DNA from: Mycobacterium sp. 141
GTDB lineage: Bacteria > Actinomycetota > Actinomycetes > Mycobacteriales > Mycobacteriaceae
Reading direction: 5' to 3'
DNA: 64,000 nt
NCBI RefSeq assembly: GCF_000382405.1
Contig: NZ_KB908269.1
Location: forward strand, 1-64,000
Shown: in pieces, positions 50,201 to 57,688 of the stretch
How positions within the stretch are numbered: position 1 is the stretch's first letter
Layout of the letters: the number at the start of each line of letters is the position of its first letter
Position numbers and translations under genes: made by a program
The notes under the pieces: generated by a model
Database searches by the model: none
Told to the model about the DNA's origin: nothing
The model's input: only the letters and a program-made list of their open reading frames with translations

Positions 50201-52759
50201 GGCCAGCGACAGGCCGCCGGCGAAGTAGGCCGCGGCGGCCTCGCCGAGCGACTGGCCCACGACCGCACCGGGTTTGGCGCCGTGCGCCTTGAGCAGCTCA
50301 CCGAGCGCGACCTGGATCGCAAAGATCACGGTCTGGGTGGTCTCGATGCCGTAGTCCTTCGAGTCGTCGAGGATCAACTCGACGATCGAGTAGCCCAGCT
50401 CGTCCTGCACATAGGCGTCGACCTTGTTGATCCATTCGGCGAAGATCTCGTCGCGCAGGTACAGGCTCTTGCCCATCTTGCGGTGCTGCGCACCGAATCC
50501 GGCCAGCACCCACACCGGCCCGTTGGTGACCGGCCCGTCGGCGGTGATCACGCTGGGATGCTGCTTACCCTCGGCCAACGCACGCAGGCCCTTGACGGCC
50601 TCGTCGTGATCGTGAGCCAGCACGACCGCGCGGGAGCGGCCGTGGTTGCGTCGCGACAGCGAACGCCCGATGGACTCGAGCGACGACGCCCGGCCCTCAG
50701 CGCTATCGATCCAGTCCGCCAGCTCGGCCGCGGCGGCCTTCTTGCGTGACGTCAGGAATGCCGAAACCGCCAGCGGGACAAGCTTCTTGGTGGGCTCGGC
50801 GGCTTCAGCGGCGGCCAGTTCCTCGCGGGCCACCTCGAGCAGGCGCTTGGCCTCGTCGGTCAGGTCGGGGGGTTCATGCGTCGACTCGTCGTAGGCCGGA
50901 TACTCGTCCGCTTCCGGCTCATCGCTGTCTGTTGCTCTTCGCGCAAGCGGCTCATCGCTGTCTGTTGCTCTTCGCGCAAGCGGCTCATCGTGCACGAACT
51001 CGCCGTACTCGTCCATCCGCACGCCACCGACATAGACCGCGTTGGCATCGTCGGAAGCCGACTTGTCCTCGACGGCTTCGGGTTCCGGCTCGGGCTCGGT
51101 CAGATCGCTTGGCAGTACCTCACGCAGCACGAGGTGCGCGTTGGCGCCACCGAACCCGAAGCCCGACACACCGGTGACGGCGTGCCCGCTGTAGCGCGGC
51201 CACTCCGAGAGGGTGTCGTTGACCTTGAGATGTTCCTTGTCGAAGTCGATGTAGGGGTTGGGCCCCGCATAGTTGATCGACGGTGGCAGCTTGTCGTTGG
51301 CCAGCGACAGCGTCATCTTCGCCAGGCTGGCTGCGCCAGCGGCCGACTCCAGGTGTCCCACATTGGATTTCACCGCACCCAGCAGGGCTGGTTTGTCGGC
51401 GTCACGACCGCGGCCGACCACCCGGCCGAGCGCGTCGGCCTCGATCGGGTCGCCCAGGATGGTGCCGGTGCCGTGCGCCTCGATGTAGTCGACGGTCCGC
51501 GGGTCGATTCCCGCATCCTGGTAAGCCTTGCGCAACACGGCTTCCTGCGCGTCGGGGTTGGGCGCGAGCAGACCGTTGGACCGGCCGTCATGGTTGATCG
51601 CACTACCTGCGATGACCGCCAGGATGTGGTCGCCGTCGCGGCGCGCATCGGATACCCGTTTGAGCACCAGCATGCCGCCGCCCTCGGCACGGGCGTAGCC
51701 GTCGGCATCCGACGAGAACGACTTGATGCGTCCGTCAGCCGCCAGCACGCCGCCGACCTCGTCGAAACCGACCGTCACCAGCGGGGTGATCAGCGCGTTC
51801 ACGCCACCCACCACCGCGACGTCGGCCTCGCCGGAGCGCAACGCCTGCACGCCGTGGTGTGCGGCCACCAGCGAGCTGGAGCATGCAGTGTCCACCGCGA
51901 CCGACGGGCCGCGGAAATCGTAGAAGTACGAAACCCGGTTGGCGATGATCGAACTCGCGGTTCCGGTGATCGCGTACGGGTGCGCGACGGACGGGTCGCT
52001 CATCGCCAGGAAGCTGTAGTCGTTGGTCGAGCTGCCGATGTACACCCCGACGCTGGCCCCGCGCAGGCTCGACGCCGGAATCCGGGCGTGCTCCAAGGCT
52101 TCCCACGTCAGTTCGAGCGCCATGCGCTGCTGCGGATCGATGTTGTCGGCTTCCATCTTCGACAACGCGAAGAACTCGGAGTCGAAGCCCTTGATGTCCT
52201 TGAGGTAGCCGCCGCGGGTGCGGGCCTTGGCGACTCGCTCGGCGATGCGCGGCTCGTCGAGAAACTCCTCCCACCGGCCCTCGGGTAGATCAGTGATGGC
52301 GTCGCGGCCCTCGAGCAGCGCGGTCCACATCTCGTCGGGGGTGTTCAGGTCTCCCGGGAAGCGGGTTGCCACGCCGACGATGGCAATGTTGAACCTGTCC
52401 TCGTCCACATCCCGTGACCAGTCCTCGTCACCGGTGTTCTCGGGTTCGGGCTCACCCTCGATGATCACGGTGGCCAACGACTCGATGGTCGGGTGCCGGA
52501 ACAGCACCGTGGCCGTCAGCGTCACACCGGTGAGATCCTCGATGTCGCTGGCCATCGCCACCGCGTCCCGCGAAGACAGGCCAAGTTCGATCAGCGGGGT
52601 GGTCTCGTCGATGGCATCGGGCGACTGTGCCGTGGCGGTGGCCACCGCCTTACGCAGCCACTCACGCATCTCCGCGACCGTCATGTCGGGGCGCGACGTC
52701 GATCGGCCGGCAGACCCAGTGTCGGCTGGAAGATTCGAGTCGTTCTGTGTTTCATCCAT
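47276..52759 (-). CDS. pks13: Mycolic acid condensing polyketide synthase Pks13
   Basis: A 1827-residue enzyme that condenses the FadD32-activated meromycolate with the AccD4-made carboxyacyl chain. Domains in order are an N-terminal carrier (LGLSSRD, Ser63), a ketosynthase (VDTACSSSL, Cys293; HGTGT and KSNVGHLE), an acyltransferase (VVGQSLGEAAAAYFAG), a C-terminal carrier (LGLDSLMAV, about 1310) and a thioesterase (AGWSLGGALAYA). The M. tuberculosis protein is about 1733 residues. Part of the excess is two in-frame tandem repeats, DEPLARRATDS twice at about 593-615 and ASGATGNSP twice at about 1396-1416. Both lie in linkers between domains. It starts ATG 52759. Confidence 0.96.
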   Translation of the reverse strand: MDETQNDSNLPADTGSAGRSTSRPDMTVAEMREWLRKAVATATAQSPDAIDETTPLIELGLSSRDAVAMASDIEDLTGVTLTATVLFRHPTIESLATVIIEGEPEPENTGDEDWSRDVDEDRFNIAIVGVATRFPGDLNTPDEMWTALLEGRDAITDLPEGRWEEFLDEPRIAERVAKARTRGGYLKDIKGFDSEFFALSKMEADNIDPQQRMALELTWEALEHARIPASSLRGASVGVYIGSSTNDYSFLAMSDPSVAHPYAITGTASSIIANRVSYFYDFRGPSVAVDTACSSSLVAAHHGVQALRSGEADVAVVGGVNALITPLVTVGFDEVGGVLAADGRIKSFSSDADGYARAEGGGMLVLKRVSDARRDGDHILAVIAGSAINHDGRSNGLLAPNPDAQEAVLRKAYQDAGIDPRTVDYIEAHGTGTILGDPIEADALGRVVGRGRDADKPALLGAVKSNVGHLESAAGAASLAKMTLSLANDKLPPSINYAGPNPYIDFDKEHLKVNDTLSEWPRYSGHAVTGVSGFGFGGANAHLVLREVLPSDLTEPEPEPEAVEDKSASDDANAVYVGGVRMDEYGEFVHDEPLARRATDSDEPLARRATDSDEPEADEYPAYDESTHEPPDLTDEAKRLLEVAREELAAAEAAEPTKKLVPLAVSAFLTSRKKAAAAELADWIDSAEGRASSLESIGRSLSRRNHGRSRAVVLAHDHDEAVKGLRALAEGKQHPSVITADGPVTNGPVWVLAGFGAQHRKMGKSLYLRDEIFAEWINKVDAYVQDELGYSIVELILDDSKDYGIETTQTVIFAIQVALGELLKAHGAKPGAVVGQSLGEAAAAYFAGGLSLADATRTICSRAHLMGEGEAMLFGEYIRLMALVEYSADEIKTVFSDFPDLEVCVFAAPTQTVIGGPPEQVDEIIARAESEGKFARKFQTKGASHTQQMDPLLGELAAEIQGIQAHPLTTGYFSTVHEGKFIRSGSEPIHDVEYWKKGLRHSVYFTQGIRNAIDNGHTTFLELAPNPVALMQVGLTTASAGLHDAQLVPTLARKQDEVASMTTAMAHLYVHGHDLDLRTLFPRKSSGLAGALDFANIPPTRFKRKQHWLDVHFTGDSSTVMPGNHVATPDGRHVWEFVSKGASDLAALVKAAAAQVLPDAKLTASEQRAVPAEGSRLVTTLTRHPGGASVQVHARMDYGAESSFTLVYDAIVTRGGAATTLPTAVGAGVAAPVIGQAVVEDDAEPDVAAGAAPEILQDNLTQGANLGAGFAKWSPDSGETVAQRLGTIVGGAMGYEPEDLPWEVPLIELGLDSLMAVRIKNRVEYDFDLPPIQLTAVRDANLYNVEELIKYAIEHRDEVDQLAESQKGKTAEEIAAEQAELLGGASSVAEVEAKLAEASGATGNSPAASGATGNSPEAAIPAPPTDPSGPAVPPPPPPTDPAGPGPAKATAAAAAAKVLTQEAVTEALGADVPPRDAAERVTFATWAIVTGKSPGGIFNELPAVDDATATKLAERLSERAEGTITVDAVKSATTIEDLATIVRDQLEEGVVDGFVRTLRAPVEGSARVPLFVFHPAGGSTVVYEPLLKRLPADTPIYGFERVEGSIEERAAEYVPKLLEMHKGPFVLAGWSLGGALAYACAIGLKQAGADVRYVGLIDLALPGEPIDQSKEGMRARWDRYARFAERTFNVEVPEIPYEELEKLDDEGQVKFVLEVVAQSGVQIPGGIIEHQRTSYLDNRALDTIEIQPYDGHVTLYLADRYHDDAIVFEPAYATRKPDGGWGEFAKDLEVVPIGGEHIQAIDEPYIAKVGAHMSEALNRIEAESESK
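48512..48571 (-). repeat. 30-bp tandem repeat in pks13 (two units)
   Basis: Two 30-bp units encode Ala-Ser-Gly-Ala-Thr-Gly-Asn-Ser-Pro-plus-one, in frame, in the proline-rich linker between the second carrier and the thioesterase. On the minus strand the core is GGCGAGCGGAGCGACGGGGA, almost the glfT1 repeat core (17711-17766). Confidence 0.85.
50916..50981 (-). repeat. 33-bp tandem repeat in pks13 (two units)
   Basis: Two identical 33-bp units encode the 11-residue Asp-Glu-Pro-Leu-Ala-Arg-Arg-Ala-Thr-Asp-Ser in frame, between the ketosynthase and acyltransferase domains. In another frame of the minus strand each unit reads ATGAGCCGCTTGCGCGAAGA, close to the 32-bp repeat after fadD32 (52843-52910). 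Confidence 0.88.
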
Positions 52760-52842
52760 CGCGGGTTGTCCTCCTCGCGTGCGGGGTTCAGCTCACTGTT
52801 GTCTCAGACCGGCCGCGGGAGTCGGCGACGCGTCTAACGCAG

Positions 52843-52910
52843 ATCAGTGCCATCTCTTCTTCGCGCAAGCGCTCATCAGTGCCATCTCTTCTTCGCGCAA
52901 GCGCTCATCA
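52843..52910 (-). repeat. 32-bp tandem repeat at the 3' end of fadD32 (two units)
   Basis: Two identical 32-bp units (52843-52874, 52875-52906) plus a partial third fill the gap between pks13 and fadD32 and begin exactly at the fadD32 TGA. The minus-strand core GATGAGCGCTTGCGCGAAGA matches the pks13 33-bp repeat. Confidence 0.88.
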
Positions 52911-54800
52911 GTCGGTCTCGTCGGGGAAGGCATTGGCGATCTTGCCGCTGCGCAGGGTGCCGTCCAGATAGGCGGCCCGGCACGCGCGGCGGCCGATCTT
53001 GCCGCTCGACGTGCGCGGGATGGCTCCCGCGGCGGTCAGTAACACGTCGCGGACGGTGACGCCGTGCCGCACCGCGATGGCGGCACGGATGTCGTCGGAG
53101 ATCGGGCCGACCTCGAGCTTGTGTGCGCCCGGCGCCCGCTCGGCCACGATCACGAGCTGTTCAGAGGTGTCGTCGGCGTCACGGTGCAGCCCGGCGTGGA
53201 CGTTCTCGAAGACCTCGTCGGGCAGCTGGTTGGCCGGCACCGAGAAGGCCGCCACATACCCGGTGCGCACAGCCTTGCTGGCCTCCTGCGCCGAGTACTC
53301 CAAATCCTGCGGGTAGTGGTTGCGGCCGTCGATGATGACCAGATCCTTGACGCGGCCGGTGATGTAGAGGTCACCGTCGTAGAAGGCGCCGTAGTCGCCC
53401 GTGCGCACCCAGGTGGCGTCGTCGGCCGCGCCTTGGGCGTGCGAGGGGCTGGTCCGTGACTTGAGGATGTTCTGGAATACCTCGCGGCTCTCCTCCGGCT
53501 TGCCCCAGTAGCCGGTGCCCATGTTCTGGCCACTGATCCAGATCTCGCCGATCTGACCGTCAGGCAGTTCGGTGGCGCTTTCGGCGTCGACGATGACGGC
53601 CCATTCGGAGATGCCGACCTGGCCTGCGGAGGCTTGTGCGACGGCCTTCGGGGAATCCTCGGACACCTCGACGATCCGGCCGTTGTTGAGTTCGTCACGG
53701 TCGACGGTGATGATCTTGGGCTCTTCGGCGGCAGGGGTAGTCGACACCATCAGCGTTGCCTCGGCCAGTCCGTAGGACGGTTTGATGGCTTTGGCCGGGA
53801 ATCCGTACGGGCCGAACGCCTCGTTGAACCGGCGCACGGTCGCCGCAGAGATCGGTTCGCTGCCGTTCAGCACGGCCTTGACGTTGGACATGTCCAGCGG
53901 CGCCGAGCCCTCTCTGGGCACACCGCGGGCCGCGGCATGGTCGAACGCGAAGTTCGGCGCGACCGAGATCACCCCACCGGTGTCGTCGGGCTTGCGGGCC
54001 ATCTCCCGGATCCAGCGCTCGGGACGGCGAACGAACGCTGCCGGGGTCATGAAGGTGAAGTAGTGGCCGATCATCGGTGCGATCAACCCGGTGACCAGAC
54101 CCATGTCGTGGAAGAACGGCAACCAGGACAGGCCGCGGTCGCCCTCCTCGCCTTCCAGCGCGTCGACCACCTGCACGATATTGGTGGCCATGTTCAGGTG
54201 GGTGATCTGCACACCGGTGGGGATACGGGTCGACCCGGAGGTGTACTGCAGGTACGCGATGGTGGTCTCGTCGGGCTGATCCGGCTTGACCCAGGTGGCG
54301 GCGACGTCATCCGGGACCGCGTCGACGGCGATCACGCGCGGCCGCTGGTTGGCGGGCCGGCTGCGGAAGAACTTGCGGACGCCCTCGGCGGCGGCGGTGG
54401 TGGTCAGGATCGCCGACGGGTGGCAGTTGTCGAGCACCGCATGCAACCGGCCCACGTGGCCCGGCTCGGACGGATCGAACAGCGGCACCGCGATGCGGCC
54501 CGCGTAGAGGGCGCCGAAGAACGCGACAAGGTAGTCGAGATTTTGCGGGCACAGGATCGCGACCCGGTCTCCCGGCTGGGTGACCTGCTGCAGCCGGGCG
54601 GCGACGGCCTTGTTGCGAGCACTGAACTGCGCCCACGTCAGGTCGCGGGCGACGCCCTCGCGTTCGGTGGAGAAGTCGAGGAACCGGTAAGCGAGCCTGT
54701 CGCCACGCACCTTGGCCCAGCGCTCGACGTGTTCAACGATGCTGGCGCCGTCAGGAAACTTGATCTGTCCGTCCTTGATGAACGGATTGTGGAACGGCAT
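52908..54800 (-). CDS. fadD32: Long-chain fatty acyl-AMP ligase FadD32
   Basis: A 630-residue adenylating enzyme that activates meromycolic acid as acyl-AMP and loads it on the N-terminal carrier of Pks13. The ATP-binding P-loop is YTSGSTRIPTGVQITH (about 180-195). Further motifs are SYGLAEATL, TGDYGAFYDGDLYITGR and a C-terminal TSSGKIGR lysine motif. The start MPFHNPFIKDGQIKFPDG at 54800 is characteristic and has GGGAG upstream. The frame beyond it is unsupported. It is the first gene of the fadD32-pks13-accD4 operon, with the 32-bp repeat filling the space to pks13. Confidence 0.95.
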   Translation of the reverse strand: MPFHNPFIKDGQIKFPDGASIVEHVERWAKVRGDRLAYRFLDFSTEREGVARDLTWAQFSARNKAVAARLQQVTQPGDRVAILCPQNLDYLVAFFGALYAGRIAVPLFDPSEPGHVGRLHAVLDNCHPSAILTTTAAAEGVRKFFRSRPANQRPRVIAVDAVPDDVAATWVKPDQPDETTIAYLQYTSGSTRIPTGVQITHLNMATNIVQVVDALEGEEGDRGLSWLPFFHDMGLVTGLIAPMIGHYFTFMTPAAFVRRPERWIREMARKPDDTGGVISVAPNFAFDHAAARGVPREGSAPLDMSNVKAVLNGSEPISAATVRRFNEAFGPYGFPAKAIKPSYGLAEATLMVSTTPAAEEPKIITVDRDELNNGRIVEVSEDSPKAVAQASAGQVGISEWAVIVDAESATELPDGQIGEIWISGQNMGTGYWGKPEESREVFQNILKSRTSPSHAQGAADDATWVRTGDYGAFYDGDLYITGRVKDLVIIDGRNHYPQDLEYSAQEASKAVRTGYVAAFSVPANQLPDEVFENVHAGLHRDADDTSEQLVIVAERAPGAHKLEVGPISDDIRAAIAVRHGVTVRDVLLTAAGAIPRTSSGKIGRRACRAAYLDGTLRSGKIANAFPDETD

Positions 54801-54956
54801 ATCTCTTCTCCCGTCGGAGCCGCACTCATCGTGAAGCCTGTTGTCGCACGTCATTCACGGTGCGCCTCAGCCAGTCAACCGACCGCGCGTACCCAAACCC
54901 CGAAGATGGTACGCGCGATCGGACTCGCCACACATATATGAAGCCCTTACTTTTCT

Positions 54957-54968
54957 CTTAACATTAAG
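54957..54968. promoter_or_regulatory. AT-rich inverted repeat upstream of fadD32
   Basis: CTTAA-CA-TTAAG is a perfect short palindrome in the most AT-rich part of the 215-bp gap between fadD32 and culp6. It could be a binding site controlling the mycolate operon. No known operator was matched. Confidence 0.3.
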
Positions 54969-55015
54969 GGAGTCCAGCGGTCCCAACCAAATCCGGCGCG
55001 CGCGTGGCCGAACTG

Positions 55016-56026
55016 TTATCCGTGTGCGGGATGCGGCGCGTTCTCGATGAGGTTCTGCGCCCACGCCAGCGTCCACTGGGTGGCCGTCTGACCATTGAGA
55101 ACCCAGAACTGCGGAGTGTTGTAGAGGGCGTGCACCGGACCCGCGGTGCTACCGGACAGCGTCGACAACGTGGCCGGCAGATTGACGATCGAGAACGCCT
55201 CCTCCGGAGCGGAGCAGATCAGGTCACCGGTGCCGCAGATCTCATTGGTGCGGTCGTTGAGGGCACCGAAGCCCCCTGGGCGGGCTCCGGTCATCGTCAA
55301 CCCGAGGGCCGACAGCGTCGGAACCTCGTGCAGCGTGACCTCGGCACCCTGCCCGACGGGGTTGGGGCCCACGTCGTTACCCACACCCATCTGACGACGT
55401 CCGTCGGCGATCAAGGTCACGCCGAGCACGAGATCCTCGTCGACCGGGCCGCGACCGTTGCCGATGTCGCTGGCGATGTCCCCGCCGATCACCGCGCCCT
55501 GGGAGAAACCCATGATCACGTAACTGGTCAACGGGCAACGGTCGTTCATGTCCGTCAGCGCCTTGACCGCGGCCCGCGTGCCTTCGGCCCGACTGTCGTT
55601 GTAGGACATCTGGTTGTCGGCGGAAAACGGATTGTGGAACTGCGCGGTGTAGGGAACGGTGTAGGTCTCTATCCGTGAGTTGTCGAACTGGTCCCGCAGC
55701 GGATTGGTCACGTTGAGCAGCAACGCCATCGGGAACTGCACCGGGTTGGTCGGGTCCAGCTGCACCGAGGACTCCCAGGTGCCGGGGATCGAAAGGACGA
55801 AGACGTCCGGGCAGTCCGCGCTCTGGAACGCGGGACGCGGCTTGCGCGCCGTCGGGGGCACCTGCACGCCGGGGGACGGCTGGGCGCTGGGCGGACCAGA
55901 CGGGGTCTCCGGCCGCCGCATCACGATCACCACGATCGCCACCACAAGCACCACGACGAGTGCCATCGCGCCGGCAGCGATCAGCGCCAGGATGCGATGC
56001 CGCTTGCGTCGAGAATTTTTTGCCAT
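55016..56026 (-). CDS. culp6: Cutinase-like envelope lipase Culp6 (Rv3802c)
   Basis: A 336-residue alpha/beta-hydrolase of the cutinase family, with an uncleaved N-terminal anchor (about 10-36: ILALIAAGAMALVVVLVVAIVVIV) and a proline-rich linker. The nucleophile is in VIMGFSQGAVIGGD. Cys pairs CPDVFV/DRCPLT and EICGTGDLICS match the family. Its M. tuberculosis counterpart is a phospholipase/thioesterase tied to envelope lipid metabolism, and its place between fadD32 and the antigen 85 genes is conserved. GGGAG precedes the ATG at 56026. Confidence 0.93.
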   Translation of the reverse strand: MAKNSRRKRHRILALIAAGAMALVVVLVVAIVVIVMRRPETPSGPPSAQPSPGVQVPPTARKPRPAFQSADCPDVFVLSIPGTWESSVQLDPTNPVQFPMALLLNVTNPLRDQFDNSRIETYTVPYTAQFHNPFSADNQMSYNDSRAEGTRAAVKALTDMNDRCPLTSYVIMGFSQGAVIGGDIASDIGNGRGPVDEDLVLGVTLIADGRRQMGVGNDVGPNPVGQGAEVTLHEVPTLSALGLTMTGARPGGFGALNDRTNEICGTGDLICSAPEEAFSIVNLPATLSTLSGSTAGPVHALYNTPQFWVLNGQTATQWTLAWAQNLIENAPHPAHG

Positions 56027-56035
56027 GTCTCCCTG

Positions 56036-56506
56036 CTAGCAGAGTTGTTCGGTTGCGATGCGGATGTAGTCGGTGGCCGCGGTGGTGACTTCACCGGCCG
56101 ACACGTCCCCGGCCGAGTCGTCCCAGGCCGGCACTGTGTCGTCCACCGCGTGTTCGGCGTGCACATCACTGCGCACCAGGGGTAGCACAAGATCCCACAC
56201 CGCCTGATCATTCTGCTTCGCGGCCCGAGCCTGACAGACATAGGACCCGATGGTCAGGGCTTGAAGATCGCTCGACGGCTTCACCCCGGCAGCGGCCAGC
56301 GCATCGAGATACGACCGCTGCTGGGCGTTGAGGACCGGAGAACTCGGCGTCGACGAGGGGGCACCCGACTGGGGGTGCGCATCGTTGATTTGCGATGTCG
56401 GCATGGCGAGCGGCTCCATCACGTCACTGCCCATGCCGCAGCCGGACAGCAACAACGCCGCGGACGCCGCGAGAACCAGGGTGGCCGACCGTACCGAGCG
56501 TTGCAC
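56036..56506 (-). CDS. DUF732 lipoprotein
   Basis: A 156-residue lipoprotein. The signal ends in a lipobox LLLSGCG (Cys about 22), followed by a Ser/Pro-rich spacer and a DUF732 domain: YLDALAAAGVKPSSDLQALTIGSYVCQAR, with TDYIRIATEQLC at the end closing the disulfide. The function of DUF732 domains is unknown. The GTG at 56506 is preferred because TACCGT lies 6 nt upstream and the signal peptide begins there. The frame continues upstream without support. It lies 9 bp before culp6 and may be co-transcribed with it. Confidence 0.8.
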   Translation of the reverse strand: MQRSVRSATLVLAASAALLLSGCGMGSDVMEPLAMPTSQINDAHPQSGAPSSTPSSPVLNAQQRSYLDALAAAGVKPSSDLQALTIGSYVCQARAAKQNDQAVWDLVLPLVRSDVHAEHAVDDTVPAWDDSAGDVSAGEVTTAATDYIRIATEQLC

Positions 56507-56512
56507 GGCTCC

Positions 56513-56518
56513 ACGGTA
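56513..56518 (-). promoter_or_regulatory. -10 box for the DUF732 lipoprotein (leaderless)
   Basis: On the minus strand TACCGT (TANNNT) ends 6 nt before the GTG at 56506. Confidence 0.45.
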
Positions 56519-56561
56519 CCGGCTGTCAAAAAGTGCCCCGGGACAGCCGAATTCGCCACGG

Positions 56562-57464
56562 TTACTTGATGGTGGCCACCAGCTCGCCCGACATCTGGGC
56601 CAACTGCGGAGCCCAACTGCCCCAGTCATGCTGGCCGCCGCCCTGGAAGTCGAAGTGGCCGTTGCCGCCGCCGACCGAACGGTAGTGCGAGTAGAACGCC
56701 CGGTTGCTGCCCTGGGCTTGATCGCAGACACCGATCATCGCGGGGGGATCGCTGCAGGTCATCGTGTCGGGCGTGTATACCCACAGCCGGGTGTTGGCAT
56801 CGGCCAGGAGCTGCACGTGCACGTCCGGGTCGTGCCACTTCCACCGGCCCAGCTGCGGTGCACCCCACATGCCGTAGCTGTCGACGCCGCCGTACTGCGC
56901 CAACCCGGCGGTGATGGCGCCGTTCATGGTGGTGGCCGACGGCGTCAGGAAGCCCGACAGCGAGCCGGCGAAGCGGAACCGGTCCGGGTGGAATGCGGCC
57001 AGCGTCACTGCCGCGGTACCGCCCTGCGCGGCACCCACGATGCCGTGCCCGCCCGGGTCCAGCCCCTTGTTGGCGGCCAGCCAGTTCGGTAGCTCCTCGC
57101 TGAGGAAGGTTTCCCACTGTTTGCTGCCGTCCTGCTCCCAGTTGGTATAGAGACTCCACGCCCCACCGGCCGGGGCGGCCACCGAGATGCCGCGGCCTGC
57201 CAGCGTGCTCATCGCGTGCCCGGCGTTGACCCAGTTGCTCACGTCGGGGGCCGCGTTGAAGGCGTCGAGCAGGAACACCGCATGCGGTCCACCGCCCTGG
57301 AACGCCACCGGGATATCGCGGCCCATCGCGGCCGAGGGCACCATCAGGTACTCGACACCGTCGGCGCGGGCCGAAGCTCCGGTGAGGACCGACGAAGTCC
57401 ACAGCCCGGCCGCCAGGACCGCGGTCAGCAGCACCGCCCGCATGGCAATCAACGCACGTCGCAT
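56562..57464 (-). CDS. fbpD: MPT51/FbpD, non-catalytic antigen 85-family protein
   Basis: A 300-residue exported protein with a signal peptide (AVLLTAVLAAGLWTSSVLTGASARA) and the antigen 85 alpha/beta-hydrolase fold: VEYLMVPSAAMGRDIPVAFQGGG, WETFLSEELPNWLAANKGLDPGG, HPDRFRFAGSLSG. The nucleophile block reads GIVGAAQGG instead of GLSMAG, so the catalytic serine is alanine and mycolyl transfer is not expected. It is thought to bind host or wall components. AGGAGG precedes the ATG at 57464. Its upstream region shares a 19-bp element with fbpA but is split from the start by a dispersed repeat. Confidence 0.94.
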   Translation of the reverse strand: MRRALIAMRAVLLTAVLAAGLWTSSVLTGASARADGVEYLMVPSAAMGRDIPVAFQGGGPHAVFLLDAFNAAPDVSNWVNAGHAMSTLAGRGISVAAPAGGAWSLYTNWEQDGSKQWETFLSEELPNWLAANKGLDPGGHGIVGAAQGGTAAVTLAAFHPDRFRFAGSLSGFLTPSATTMNGAITAGLAQYGGVDSYGMWGAPQLGRWKWHDPDVHVQLLADANTRLWVYTPDTMTCSDPPAMIGVCDQAQGSNRAFYSHYRSVGGGNGHFDFQGGGQHDWGSWAPQLAQMSGELVATIK

Positions 57465-57548
57465 CTCAAACCCCTCCTGCTGCCGGTGAACCCCGGGAGC
57501 CGTCGGACCCCATCGCTGAGAAGTGCCCCCGCACACCTAACGCCGCCC

Positions 57549-57566
57549 GCGCACGCGAGGAGCACA
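57549..57566 (+). repeat. Dispersed repeat copy (GCGCACGCGAGGAGCAC) upstream of fbpD
   Basis: Matches the 27-bp array core at 12138-12208. It lies about 85-100 bp before the fbpD start, directly next to the element at 57569-57587 shared with the fbpA promoter region. Confidence 0.8.
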
Positions 57567-57568
57567 GA

Positions 57569-57587
57569 CCCGTTGTAGTGAACCACA
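57569..57587 (-). promoter_or_regulatory. Element shared by the fbpD and fbpA upstream regions (fbpD copy)
   Basis: On the minus strand TGTGGTTCACTACAACGGG parallels TGTGGTTGACTACA-CGGG upstream of fbpA (one mismatch, one gap). TTCACT or TTGACT may act as a -35 box. Confidence 0.45.
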
Positions 57588-57613
57588 TGACCGCCAGGCG
57601 GGACCGCGAATGA

Positions 57614-57650
57614 CTGACGGCGGCGACCCCAGAGGGGTCACCGCCGTCAG
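57614..57650 (-). terminator. Hairpin terminator after fbpA
   Basis: CTGACGGCGG-C-GACCCC, loop AGA, GGGGTC-A-CCGCCGTCAG gives 16 paired bases with one mismatch. It lies 39 bp after the fbpA stop in the transcription direction. It would end fbpA transcripts before fbpD. Confidence 0.8.
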
Positions 57651-57688
57651 CGTCAATTCCTATTCAGCGCCGGTACCAGCCCACCTGA

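Noticed and set aside
49181..52288. Long plus-strand frames opposite pks13
   Set aside because: They fall entirely within pks13, lack domains, and are expected from GC-rich codon use.
53634..54941. A 435-codon plus-strand frame opposite fadD32
   Set aside because: Shadow of fadD32. The minus-strand protein has all adenylating-enzyme motifs.
56562..57464. Treating the loss of the catalytic serine in FbpD as novel
   Set aside because: MPT51/FbpD proteins are known to lack the antigen 85 catalytic residues, so this is the expected state.
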